Assembly: GCA_947474675.1 (NCBI GenBank)
Contig: CANJKA010000012.1
Span: 1-56,475, forward strand
From: Flavobacteriales bacterium
Lineage (GTDB): Bacteria; Bacteroidota; Bacteroidia; Flavobacteriales_D; Crocinitomicaceae
Length of the DNA stretch: 56,475 nt
Reading direction: 5' to 3'
Of the stretch, positions 34,119-44,239 are shown piece after piece (position 1 is the first letter of the stretch; each line of letters begins with the position of its first letter). The notes beneath the pieces were generated by a model. That model made no database searches. It worked only from the letters and a program-made list of their open reading frames with translations, and was not told the DNA's origin. Position numbers and translations under genes: made by a program.

Positions 34119-35378
34119 ATGATAAGAACATTATTACTCACATTAATCTGTATCTTAAGCTTCAACAATTTGAAAGCAACTCAGATTCTTGTACCAATGG
34201 ACGATTCACAAACAAACCATTTAAAAGCTTATGGTGTAGCTTTTTGGTTGTTAGAAAGCGAAGTAGTTGTTGAATGGTTGTTGAATTATCGAGGTGGATC
34301 TTTTCTAATACCACACTTAAATTCAGCAGAAGAAGAATTGATTCTAAGAGGTGTTAAATATGAAGTTGTTGCTGATGGTCAAGCTAATAAAATTAAAAAT
34401 GAAATAGCCAATCCTGAAACAAACATGGAAGTTGTTCAATTGGAAAAAGCTCCTAAAATTGCCGTATACACACCTAAAGGGAAACAACCCTGGGACGACG
34501 CTGTAACCATGGTACTTGAATATGCTGAAATACCTTATGATAAAATATACGATTCTGCTATTGTAATGGGAATGCTTCCAAAATATGATTGGCTTCATTT
34601 ACATCACGAAGATTTTACCGGACAATACGGTAAATTTTATTCAGCTTATCACACGTATCCTTGGTATCAAGCTCAAGTAGCCGGATTAGAAGCTGATGCA
34701 AAAGCATTGGGATTTGGAAAAGTTTCTGAATTAAAATTAGCTGTAGCTACTAATATTCAAAACTTTGTTATGGGGGGTGGATTTTTATTCACGATGTGCA
34801 GCGGAACAGATAGTTTTGACATTGCGCTTGCTGCTCAAGGGGTTGATATTTGTGAATCAATTTATGATGGTGATGGTATAGATCCGAATGCTCAACAAAA
34901 ACTAAATTACAAAAACTGCTTTGCTTTTGAAAATTTCACTCTTGAACCGAATCCCTTGGAATATGAGTATTCAAATATTGACGGGACAAAATTACACATG
35001 AGAAACGAAAGTTCTGATAAGTTTACTCTATTTGATTTCTCAGCAAAATGGGATGTTGTGCCAACAATGTTAACTCAAAATCATACAGATATCATTGATG
35101 GCTTCATGGGACAAACAACTGATTTTAAGAAAAGTCTTATTAAATCCAATGTATTAATTTTAGGAGAGAATAAAGCCTTGGGAACAGCAAGGTATATTCA
35201 TGGAGAATTAGGCCAAGGTACTTGGACATTTTATGGTGGTCACGATCCTGAAGATTATGAACATAAAGTCATGGATCCTCCTACTGATTTAAATTTACAT
35301 CCTAACTCACCAGGATATCGATTGATCTTGAATAATATTTTATTTCCAGCAGCTAAGAAAAAGAAAAGGAAAACTTGA
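34119..35378 (+). CDS. Secreted conserved protein of the family labelled 'asparagine synthetase B' in Bacteroidota
   Basis: The 419-residue protein starts with a signal peptide (MIRTLLLTLICILSFNNLKA) at ATG 34119; a frame from 34083 would place 12 charged residues before it. The mature chain has VPMDDSQTNHLKAYGVAFWL, LLNYRGGSFLIP, the block KIAVYTPKGKQPWDDAVTMV, LHLHHEDFTGQYGKFY and GGGFLFTMCSGTDSFDIAL. I recall this family in Flavobacteriia under the name asparagine synthetase B, but neither the Cys-type amidotransferase nor the SGGxDS ATP-pyrophosphatase motif is present, so the name is probably wrong. GGFLFTMCSGTDS and the opening AVYTPKG recall class I glutamine-amidotransferase-like (ThuA-like) folds. 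Function unknown; likely periplasmic. It may be cotranscribed with dnaB. Confidence 0.75.
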   Translation: MIRTLLLTLICILSFNNLKATQILVPMDDSQTNHLKAYGVAFWLLESEVVVEWLLNYRGGSFLIPHLNSAEEELILRGVKYEVVADGQANKIKNEIANPETNMEVVQLEKAPKIAVYTPKGKQPWDDAVTMVLEYAEIPYDKIYDSAIVMGMLPKYDWLHLHHEDFTGQYGKFYSAYHTYPWYQAQVAGLEADAKALGFGKVSELKLAVATNIQNFVMGGGFLFTMCSGTDSFDIALAAQGVDICESIYDGDGIDPNAQQKLNYKNCFAFENFTLEPNPLEYEYSNIDGTKLHMRNESSDKFTLFDFSAKWDVVPTMLTQNHTDIIDGFMGQTTDFKKSLIKSNVLILGENKALGTARYIHGELGQGTWTFYGGHDPEDYEHKVMDPPTDLNLHPNSPGYRLILNNILFPAAKKKKRKT

Positions 35379-35429
35379 TTATTTGTGTTTAAATTACACA
35401 GAAATAAAATGAAGTAAATTTTGTTTTAA

Positions 35430-35807
35430 GATTTCATTAACTCCGGTGAAATATCAGATTATCAAGTTGGAAACACTTTAAATAACACAAGTGATTTAGT
35501 ACAAATTGATGAACCTGAATTTGGTAAAGAATATCAATTTGAAGATGTTTTTAATATTATTACGTATCAAAATAAAATCATTGTAATTTCAATTAATTGT
35601 AATTTTCTTAATGAAATATTTCTGATTAATTTAGATTTAAAATCTATACTGAAATTCTTAGATAAGTTGAAATTAAATTATGAATTATATTCAGAATTAA
35701 CCTTCACTTATCAAACTTCATATATTTTGGAATCAGGAGTTAGATTTATATTTATTAATAATGAATCAAATTTTGAATTATATAAAATATTGAAAAAACT
35801 AAATTGA
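35430..35807 (+). pseudogene. 5'-truncated remnant of a small protein gene
   Basis: A frame of 125 codons runs from just after a TAA at 35427 to TGA at 35805, with coding-like composition but no usable start codon. The translation begins DFINSGEISDYQVGNTLNN and continues with YQFEDVFNIITYQNKIIVIS, LDLKSILKFLDKLKLNYELY and SGVRFIFINNESN. The pattern SGxIxxYxxG, then a YxFED...I.xxxNKI segment, then LTFxYQxxxxxESGVxFxF resembles small single-domain proteins often found as immunity-like or orphan genes; I do not know a name for it. The first 20 or so residues and any start are missing, so it appears broken at the 5' end. Confidence 0.55.
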
Positions 35808-36275
35808 CCAATATAAATCAACTTAAAATCGACAATCCTTGTCCTACTTTAATTTCAAGACTTGACAAAGACGGAAAAGATTTCTCTTGTAAATCCTGAA
35901 ATAAAAAAGTGATTGATTTTAGGAATAAAACACCATAAGAAATTAAAATCATATTAACAAAAGGAATGTGTGGTATATTTCTACAAACACAATTACCAGC
36001 ACAAGTTAAGATGACAAGATCTAGGCAGTTCCTTTTTTATGGACTCACATTATTGTCATTTTTAGGTTTTAACGTCTCACCTATAAATGCACAGACTACA
36101 AGAAGAATAATTAACAATACATCTTTGAAACAATCTTCTGCGACATTCATCGAACGAACCACAAGAAATAAATAATGACGATGAAAAGAAAGACAAAAGA
36201 AAATCCCGAAGAAAAGAGAGACGTGAGCGTAAGAAAAATAAAAGAATAAATAAAACTTTTAAGGGGTACATTTAA
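35804..36275 (+). pseudogene. Decayed small membrane protein gene of the CxxC/IDF/CGxF family
   Basis: Reading one frame from the TTG at 35804 gives IDNPCPTLISRLDKDGKDFS, CKS, a TGA stop at 35897, NKKVIDFRNKTP, a TAA stop at 35936, then EIKIILTKGMCGIFLQTQLP, a hydrophobic segment FLFYGLTLLSFLGFNVSPIN and AQTT. This is the recognisable order of a Bacteroidota family: a CxxC pair, V(I/T)DF, CG(I/R)F and a membrane or signal segment. The TGA replaces the second Cys of the CxxC pair. Near 36150 a shift to the +1 frame restores a charged tail (NEPQEINNDDEKKDKRKSRR) that ends at 36275. Two stops and one frameshift indicate a pseudogene; the intact 69-codon frame at 35966-36175 is only its middle. 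Confidence 0.8.
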
Positions 36276-36300
36276 TTAATTACTTTTTTAAAATGAGTGC

Positions 36301-36333
36301 AAAAAAAAAGCTACCTCCAATGAGATAGCTTTT
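36301..36333 (-). terminator. Terminator of the pyrG-yidC operon
   Basis: On the minus strand AAAAGCTATCTC pairs with GAGGTAGCTTTT (12 bp, one G-T) around ATTG, followed by more T. It lies 20 bases after the yidC stop. Confidence 0.85.
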
Positions 36334-36352
36334 AAAATATAGTAAATTTATT

Positions 36353-38251
36353 TTATTTCTTTTTCAAGTTCTTTTGCTCCTGTTGTAATTTTTGCATTTG
36401 CTCTAAACGTTCTTGGAATTTAGATTTCTTTTTCACGACTGTTGATTTTTCTAGTTTTCTAGCAGCCATTTTAGTTTTTAATTTTTCTTCATCGACAAAG
36501 AACTGCTTAATCACCACCATTAATAAAATTGAAATGAAGGTTGAAATAAAGTAATAATAACTTAATCCAGAAGAATAATCATTGAACATAAAAATCATCA
36601 TGAATGGCATAACATACATCATCACTTTCATATTAGGCATTCCAGGTTGAGTTGGTTGTTGAACATTTCCACTGTTTAAATAAGTAAATGCTAAAGTGGC
36701 ACCACAAAACAACAATGTAAACAAACTCATGTGATCCCCATAAATTGGAATTGTAAAACCAAAATCCCATATAGAATCATAAGAAGACAAATCTTCAGCC
36801 CATAAGAATGGTTTTTGACGCAATTCAAAAGCTGCAGGAAAAAATTTATAGACTGTAATTAAGATTGGCATTTGAATCAATGCAGGTATACATCCTGCTA
36901 ATGGACTTGCACCTGATTCACGATAAAGTGACATCATTTCCACTTGTTTCTTCATTGCATCTTCCTTGTTCGGAAATTTCGCATTCAATTCGTCAATTTC
37001 AGGTTTCAATATTCTCATCTTCGCAGACGATACAAATTGTTTCCATTGAATTGGCATTAAAATTAACTTTAGAACCAACGTCAATAATAAAATTGCAACT
37101 CCAATTCCAGTTCCTGTATTTGTGAAGAAACTAAAGATTGGGTAGAAAAAATATAAATTAATCCATCTAAACATTCCCCAACCAAAATTCAATATATCAT
37201 CATATCCATTGTCATACGACTTTAAAATATGGTAATCATTCGGTCCAAAAAACCAATTCAACTTAACAGAAGCTTTCCCAATATTAGAAATATTCAAATT
37301 CATTGAAGCGGAATAATCCTTGATATGTGTAAAGAATTTTTTATTTCCTGCTTTAAAATTTGTTATTTTAAATTTTGTTCCATTTTTAGCAAAACCATTT
37401 TCAGCTTTTAATATAGATGAAAAATAACTCTGTTTGAAAGCTACCCAATCAATTTTATGCTCAGCCAATTGATTATCATCAGACATTTCAGACAAATAAT
37501 CCGCCTCTTCTTTATTGTTCATGAAACAAACTGTCGAAACGTGTTTTTGTAACTTTAATAATCTTTCAGTCTTTCTTAAAGAAGATTTCCAATTTAACTG
37601 AACATTTTGAGCAGCTACTTTTCCTTCAAAACCATCTAAATTTATAACATAATCTAAATCATACGCATCTTTTTTCAAAGTATATACATATTCAATAGTT
37701 TGTCCATCATTCGGAGTTAAAGTGAATGAAATAGAATGATCAGAAAGTTTTTTTGCAGTAAATGCTAAATCTCCTGTTTTAAGTTTTTTACCACTTATTG
37801 GGAACACTAATTCATTCACAGCGTCACCATCTTGAAATAAATTCAAAGGAACTTTTTTATCCTTTTTATCAGCGAAATGTTTGTATGATTCAAACTCTTT
37901 TAAATAAACCGCGGCAACTTTCCCTCCTTTTGTAGAAAAATCAAGAATTAATTTTTCATTTTCTAAACGAATCAATTCTCCATCACCAACAAGAGGAGCT
38001 TTTGGATTACTTTTTACTGGTAAAATTGCAGTTTGAGTTCCAGTAGTAGATTGTTTTGTTTTAGAAGCAAGAATTCGTTCTTTTTCTATCTTTATAGAAG
38101 CTTCTTTTATAGAGTTTACTTTGATTTGTTCAGTTTTTTCAGCTTCTTTTTTTGCCTTTTCTTTATCAGCAACGGAAGGTTGTTTTAAAATTGTAAAAAC
38201 TGAAAAAATTAATCCGATCAAAACTAGACCGTATACTTGTTTCTTATCCAT
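36353..38251 (-). CDS. yidC: Membrane protein insertase YidC
   Basis: YidC inserts and folds inner-membrane proteins, alone or with SecYEG. The 632-residue protein has an N-terminal anchor (GLVLIGLIFSVFTIL), a Lys/Glu-rich segment, the large periplasmic beta domain (about residues 75-355), and the conserved C-terminal core with GIGVAILLLTLVLKLILMPI, the cytoplasmic MRILKPEIDELNAKF loop, ASPLAGCIPALIQMPILI and final helices. The basic tail (KSTVVKKKSKFQERLEQMQK and a Lys-rich end) is usual in Gram-negatives. It starts at ATG 38251, three bases after the pyrG stop, so it is cotranscribed with pyrG, a common Bacteroidota pairing. Confidence 0.97.
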   Translation of the reverse strand: MDKKQVYGLVLIGLIFSVFTILKQPSVADKEKAKKEAEKTEQIKVNSIKEASIKIEKERILASKTKQSTTGTQTAILPVKSNPKAPLVGDGELIRLENEKLILDFSTKGGKVAAVYLKEFESYKHFADKKDKKVPLNLFQDGDAVNELVFPISGKKLKTGDLAFTAKKLSDHSISFTLTPNDGQTIEYVYTLKKDAYDLDYVINLDGFEGKVAAQNVQLNWKSSLRKTERLLKLQKHVSTVCFMNNKEEADYLSEMSDDNQLAEHKIDWVAFKQSYFSSILKAENGFAKNGTKFKITNFKAGNKKFFTHIKDYSASMNLNISNIGKASVKLNWFFGPNDYHILKSYDNGYDDILNFGWGMFRWINLYFFYPIFSFFTNTGTGIGVAILLLTLVLKLILMPIQWKQFVSSAKMRILKPEIDELNAKFPNKEDAMKKQVEMMSLYRESGASPLAGCIPALIQMPILITVYKFFPAAFELRQKPFLWAEDLSSYDSIWDFGFTIPIYGDHMSLFTLLFCGATLAFTYLNSGNVQQPTQPGMPNMKVMMYVMPFMMIFMFNDYSSGLSYYYFISTFISILLMVVIKQFFVDEEKLKTKMAARKLEKSTVVKKKSKFQERLEQMQKLQQEQKNLKKK

Positions 38252-38253
38252 GA

Positions 38254-39921
<1,668 letters not shown>

Positions 39922-39960
39922 TTAAGGTATAGAAATTGAATTATTTTAAAAGAATAATGG

Positions 39961-40151
39961 AATGAGGCTGTATCAAAAGGGCAGACTTTATTTTTTTTTG
40001 AACCACATAAGGGATTATAAGGGAATATAAGTTATTTAAAAAATGACTTAATATTTTGTAAATCAACAATAAACACAACTTAATTACTTTCCAAATATAA
40101 CCTTACATTGTTAATATTTAAATTAATTATACCTTTTGAGACTTTCTCATT
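39961..40151. repeat. 191-bp MITE-like element with terminal inverted repeats
   Basis: The left end AATGAGGCTGTATCAAAAGG (39961-39980) and the right end CCTTTTGAGACTTTCTCATT (40132-40151) are inverted copies at 16 of 20 positions. The interior has a T-run, GAACCACATAAGGGATTATA and AATATAAG, and no coding frame. A diverged copy lies at 20976-21172. The right end touches the stop codon of the TIGR02117 gene (40150-40152). No target-site duplication is evident. It may be a non-autonomous mobile element or a dispersed bidirectional terminator. Confidence 0.55.
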
Positions 40152-40860
40152 AATTCATTGATGAAATTTGGTATTTATGAAAAATTCCTGAATTAAATGG
40201 TGCCCATAAACAGGCGGGTAAATCGGCAGCTTTTAGTCCTCCATTTATCCATGAATTACAGGTGTTAAATAATCCATAACTCCCATTTGTTTGATAAAAA
40301 CTATCCGTTTTCCAATAGCCTCTGTTTTTTATACAATCTAATTTATTGTGCTTATCTTTTTTAATGGTCTTTTGAATATATTCTATCAATTTTCTATATT
40401 GTTTGTCTGAAACTTTAAATTGAACATGCTTGAACTTAAAATCTAATTCCTTTAAATAGTTGGTGTGCATAGCTGATTTTCCAAGATAAAAACATGCATC
40501 AAATGCAGTCGAAGCTTTCAGATCAGCCCAAACTGGTGTGTTCAGAAAAAAACCTTGATCCCCCCACCCTATTGCTATGTATTTTAAAGTCGTATCCTTA
40601 CCTTTAGTATCCTCAGGTGAAATAATTTTTCTCCAATCTATTACGGGTGATTGAACGGGAAAGACAAAATCCGTATGAATACCATCAGACTTCATGTAAA
40701 TTGTAGTTCCTTTTTTTTCAAGTTGATGACCAACACGAATGGACATACAAACAAAAGCAATTGTCAAATAAGCGATTACAAAAGCAAATAAAAATTCAAC
40801 ACTTCCAAAAATAATTTTCAGAATGATAACGAAAAATAATTTAAGCGTTTCTACATTCAT
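40150..40860 (-). CDS. TIGR02117 (DUF2459) family membrane-anchored protein
   Basis: The 236-residue protein has one or two N-terminal membrane segments (LFFVIILKIIFGSVEFLFAF, AYLTIAFVCMSI) and a periplasmic domain with the family's blocks KSDGIHTDFVFPV, IAIGWGDQGFFLNTPVWADL, TNYLKELDFKFKHVQ and YGLFNTCNSWINGGLKAADL with CLWAPFNSGIF. The GIHTD His and the NTCN Cys/Asn suggest a papain-like or otherwise unrecognised enzyme; its function is not known. I chose ATG 40860, two bases after the WD40 stop; a TTG at 40878 would overlap it. It is the last gene of the comA operon. Confidence 0.85.
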   Translation of the reverse strand: MNVETLKLFFVIILKIIFGSVEFLFAFVIAYLTIAFVCMSIRVGHQLEKKGTTIYMKSDGIHTDFVFPVQSPVIDWRKIISPEDTKGKDTTLKYIAIGWGDQGFFLNTPVWADLKASTAFDACFYLGKSAMHTNYLKELDFKFKHVQFKVSDKQYRKLIEYIQKTIKKDKHNKLDCIKNRGYWKTDSFYQTNGSYGLFNTCNSWINGGLKAADLPACLWAPFNSGIFHKYQISSMN

Positions 40861-40862
40861 AA

Positions 40863-41753
40863 TTAACTTCTTGTCCAAATAATCACTTTTTTATCATCTC
40901 CTACAGAAGAAAAGGATTCTTCTGAAATCTTTGTTAATGAATTCACAGAATGTCTATGTCCCCCAACTTTGAAGTCTAATTTTTGTAGAACTTCTATCGT
41001 TTCAGAGTCCCAAATTTTAATTGATTTATCTCTACTTGCTGTTACGAACTTTTCCCCATTTTCTAAAAACAAAATAGAATAAATCACATAATTATGAGCT
41101 GGTAAACTTTTTACTTGCACCATCGATTTCCAATCCCACATTTTAAGTAAAGCATCTTTCCCTCCTGTCAATAATAAATCTTGATTTAATGGGTGAAAAT
41201 GAGCTGTTGTTGCCCCTCCCTTATGAGAATCAAATGTTATTATTTCATTAAAATGAGTCGATTCAAAAATACGAGTCGTACCATCCTGACAGCTAAGAAC
41301 AAATAAATCGCCATTTTCTGAAACGCTGATATTTCTAATTTTACCACAATCGAGCGGTAAATAAATCATTAACTCTAATTTTTCCGAATTCCAGACTGAT
41401 AGATTTCCATCAGCATCTCCTATATAAAGTTGTGATTTAAATTCATTGGACTTAATCGCAAAAACAGGCTTAATGTGCTGTGTGAAATGTTTGATTTCTT
41501 TTTTTAACTCTAAATCAAAAACATGAATTGATCCAGTTGACAATCCAACAACTAATTGCGATTTCGAATTTATAAATTCGATTGAATAAACAGATTGCCC
41601 TAAGTTAATTGCGAAATTATCTTGAATTCCTTTTGAAATCAACCAACGAGTGACATATTTATCAGCACTTCCCGTATAAACAAATTGACCATCAAATGCA
41701 CATGTGTAAATTGCACCTGCATGACCAATAATTTCAGTTTGTTTTATATACAC
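40863..41753 (-). CDS. WD40 repeat protein
   Basis: The 296-residue cytoplasmic protein consists of seven WD40-type repeats of about 40 residues, for example GHAGAIYTCAFDGQFVYTGS with ADKYVTRW, DSHKGGATTAHFHPLNQDLL with KDALLKMWDW, and PAHNYVIYSILFLENGEKFV with RDKSIKIWD. It should fold as one beta-propeller that acts as a protein-interaction platform. No extra domain is present. It lies 5 bases downstream of comA and 2 upstream of the TIGR02117 gene, so the three are one operon. Its partner is unknown. Confidence 0.92.
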   Translation of the reverse strand: MYIKQTEIIGHAGAIYTCAFDGQFVYTGSADKYVTRWLISKGIQDNFAINLGQSVYSIEFINSKSQLVVGLSTGSIHVFDLELKKEIKHFTQHIKPVFAIKSNEFKSQLYIGDADGNLSVWNSEKLELMIYLPLDCGKIRNISVSENGDLFVLSCQDGTTRIFESTHFNEIITFDSHKGGATTAHFHPLNQDLLLTGGKDALLKMWDWKSMVQVKSLPAHNYVIYSILFLENGEKFVTASRDKSIKIWDSETIEVLQKLDFKVGGHRHSVNSLTKISEESFSSVGDDKKVIIWTRS

Positions 41754-41758
41754 AGAAA

Positions 41759-42580
41759 TTAAACTTCTTCCTCTTCTTCAACTCCTTCGTCGTTTACTTG
41801 TTTCAAACGATCTGAATAATCTGATGGCAAAAAATCAAAAAACGTATCACCTCTTAAACCTAATCTCAAACATTCCAATGGAATCATTTCATTCGGACCA
41901 ATATTTCCAAGATTTACGTTTGCTCCAAACAATTTTATAAACCAAACTTGTTGGTTTTTTTGAGGAGCCTCCCAAAGAATATCGTTCGGATCTACTTTAG
42001 ATATAATTTTGTTAATCAGATAAGTATGAGCAGTACCGTTGGGTCTAAACACACCAACATTACCAGCCTCTCTTCCTTCTGCAATAACTTTCCAAGAACC
42101 AGCTTGAAGTTCAGTACTCATCATTTTAACCCACTTACTAGGAGAAACAATGATACCTGAATCTTTAGAGCCAACTTCAGACATAATGGTTCGTTCTTTG
42201 GAGAAACGCTGAATTAACTCACACTTATCATTATGATTCATGATAATCGAACCATCTGAAATTTCCGCTAATTCCATTTTGAATTTATCCAATAATCTTA
42301 AATAATCCTCGACCATTCCACGTGCGTAGAATGCTTCAAATAAAGTTCCTCCAAAATAAGGTTTTATTCCAGCTTCTTTATAAAGGTCTATTTTTTTTTG
42401 AAGATCATTTGTTACATAAGCAGTGCCAAATCCAAATTTAGCAATGTCAGTAATATGTCCAGATGCAGAAATAAAATCTTCAGTTTCACGTAAACTAAGT
42501 CCTTTATCCATCATCATTGTCAATCCTTTTTGACGAGGTTTACTCGGTCTTTCAGGAATATAAGGTAATTCAAAATTCAT
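41759..42580 (-). CDS. comA: Phosphosulfolactate synthase (ComA family)
   Basis: ComA adds sulfite to phosphoenolpyruvate, giving (R)-2-phospho-3-sulfolactate, the first step of coenzyme M synthesis in methanogens and of sulfolactate synthesis in some bacteria. The 273-residue TIM-barrel protein has MMMDKGLSLRETEDFI, ITDIAKFGFGTAYVT, KPYFGGTLFEAFYARG, EISDGSIIMNH and VIAEGREAGNVGVFRPNG, which carry the conserved Lys, Asp/Glu and Arg residues of the family. The C-terminus is acidic. A TATCTTTG promoter lies 20 bases upstream. ComB or ComC are not in the window; the pathway role is open, possibly sulfonate or sulfonolipid precursors. Confidence 0.9.
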   Translation of the reverse strand: MNFELPYIPERPSKPRQKGLTMMMDKGLSLRETEDFISASGHITDIAKFGFGTAYVTNDLQKKIDLYKEAGIKPYFGGTLFEAFYARGMVEDYLRLLDKFKMELAEISDGSIIMNHNDKCELIQRFSKERTIMSEVGSKDSGIIVSPSKWVKMMSTELQAGSWKVIAEGREAGNVGVFRPNGTAHTYLINKIISKVDPNDILWEAPQKNQQVWFIKLFGANVNLGNIGPNEMIPLECLRLGLRGDTFFDFLPSDYSDRLKQVNDEGVEEEEEV

Positions 42581-42600
42581 TGTAGTATTAAACTTGTTAG

Positions 42601-42608
42601 CAAAGATA
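42601..42608 (-). promoter_or_regulatory. -7 promoter element for the comA operon
   Basis: The minus strand reads TATCTTTG, a perfect TAnnTTTG, giving a leader of about 17 nucleotides. Confidence 0.65.
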
Positions 42609-42663
42609 ATATTTTAAACTGCTAACACTATTTATAATTTATAAAATCAATAAAAACATTTTT

Positions 42664-44070
42664 TCATTCAGCAGATAATTCAATAAATTTCTTTATTTTT
42701 TTAAATTCCGGGTATGTTTCAAAAAGTTCTTTTGCATTTTCAGAATTATTTAAAAGACACTGAGCAAACAAAGCTAAAGACTCAGGTTTTCTTCCTAATT
42801 TCCAAAGAATATTTACTTTTAAAACTTGAGAAAATTCATTTTCCGGATATTTTTCAGTGAAATTTAAGATAAAATCTAAACCTTCTTTTAAAGAATCGTT
42901 GTTAATTAAATCGACACAACTAGTTAAACAAGCTTCATCTGTAGAATCTAAATCTAAAGACATTAAATAATATTCTTTCGCTAACTCAAACTCTTCTAAT
43001 TTTTCATGAGCTCCTGCGAGAACTGAAAAAATACCTGCATTATCTGGATCCAAATCAGCAGCTTTGTTTATTAAAACAATTCCTTCTCTTGTTCTGCCTT
43101 CTAAATCTTCAATTATTCCTAATCCTAACCAAGCATCAGGTAAAAGAGGAGCTAATTCTAAACTTTGTTTGTAGTATTCTTTTGCTAATTTTAATTCTCC
43201 TAATTGTTCATGAGCTTCTCCAATGTAACAAAGTGCTACAGGATCTTCTCCATCTAACTCCATGCATTTATTGAAACTATTTATGGATAATTGATAATTA
43301 TCTAAAGACAAATAAGCGTTTCCTAAATTAAAATAAACAGGCCCGAAATCTTCATTAATTAGAACACAATAATCATACGCCCAAACCGCTTTCTCAAAAT
43401 CTTCTGACTTTGAATAAGCGTTTCCTAAATTATACCAAGCTGTAAAAGAATAAGGATTTTCATCTATAAAATCAGAGTAACATTTAATTGCTTTTTCATA
43501 ATCTCCTAATTGATCATAACAAAATGCAATTTCATAAATCGCCCCTTCATTTTTAGGATTGTATTTTATCGCTTCTTTTAAAACCGTTAGTGCTCCTTTA
43601 TAATCATTTGAATTTTCATACTCCATGGCTAAGTCAAGATAAATCTCATCTTTGTCTTCTGGTTCAGAAAGGATTAATGACTCTTTAAAATATTTAATAG
43701 CACTCTTTGTATCTCTTAATTGACTGAAAATTGATGCTTTTGTCAATAATATTTCACAAGTAGGAACTTCTATTTTTTCGATTTGAGAAATAATATTTAA
43801 CGCCTCCTTCAACTGTCCCATAGCAGACATTGACTGAGCTAATCGAAGAGATAATACAACATTAAATGAAAATTGTGAAACAGCATGTTCAGCACAAAGT
43901 TTTGCTTTACTATACTGATTCGTAATTAAGTAATGGTCGATTATTGCTTCCAATCGATCACTATCTAAAAAACCTAATGCCTCACCTTTTAAAAAGGCTT
44001 CGAATCGTTCTAGGTCTTCGTTGAGATTACTAGCGAAATAATCATCATTTTCTTCCTCGTCGTCAAACAT
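42664..44070 (-). CDS. TPR repeat protein (468 aa)
   Basis: After an acidic N-terminus (MFDDEEENDDYFASNL), the protein is made almost wholly of tetratricopeptide repeats, about ten in number, with consensus residues as in IYEIAFCYDQLGDYEKAIKC, AWYNLGNAYSKSEDFEKAVW and VYFNLGNAYLSLDNYQLSIN. It has no signal peptide or catalytic domain, so it is a cytoplasmic scaffold or interaction protein. Similar proteins are conserved in Bacteroidota, but I know no specific role. It is separated from comA by 83 bases and from the upstream large secreted protein gene by about 170 bases, probably a separate transcript. Confidence 0.9.
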   Translation of the reverse strand: MFDDEEENDDYFASNLNEDLERFEAFLKGEALGFLDSDRLEAIIDHYLITNQYSKAKLCAEHAVSQFSFNVVLSLRLAQSMSAMGQLKEALNIISQIEKIEVPTCEILLTKASIFSQLRDTKSAIKYFKESLILSEPEDKDEIYLDLAMEYENSNDYKGALTVLKEAIKYNPKNEGAIYEIAFCYDQLGDYEKAIKCYSDFIDENPYSFTAWYNLGNAYSKSEDFEKAVWAYDYCVLINEDFGPVYFNLGNAYLSLDNYQLSINSFNKCMELDGEDPVALCYIGEAHEQLGELKLAKEYYKQSLELAPLLPDAWLGLGIIEDLEGRTREGIVLINKAADLDPDNAGIFSVLAGAHEKLEEFELAKEYYLMSLDLDSTDEACLTSCVDLINNDSLKEGLDFILNFTEKYPENEFSQVLKVNILWKLGRKPESLALFAQCLLNNSENAKELFETYPEFKKIKKFIELSAE

Positions 44071-44239
44071 AACCTTGTGTATTGTTATTTAAAGTTACGA
44101 AAATTAAAGTTTGTAAAAAAAATTAAATTAATTCTTTTCAACAAGCTATTAACATTTCCAGAATTTACAAACTAAAACGAGGTTTTAAAGTGCTTATAAT
44201 TAAAGTAGAACATTGAACTTACGTTATAAATTGAGATAC

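Noticed and set aside
34119..35378. Asparagine synthetase assignment
   Set aside because: Neither the N-terminal Cys amidotransferase nor the SGGxDS motif of AsnB is present, and there is a signal peptide.
35966..36175. 69-codon frame as an intact small gene
   Set aside because: The family resemblance continues upstream through two stops and downstream in another frame, so it is the middle of a pseudogene.
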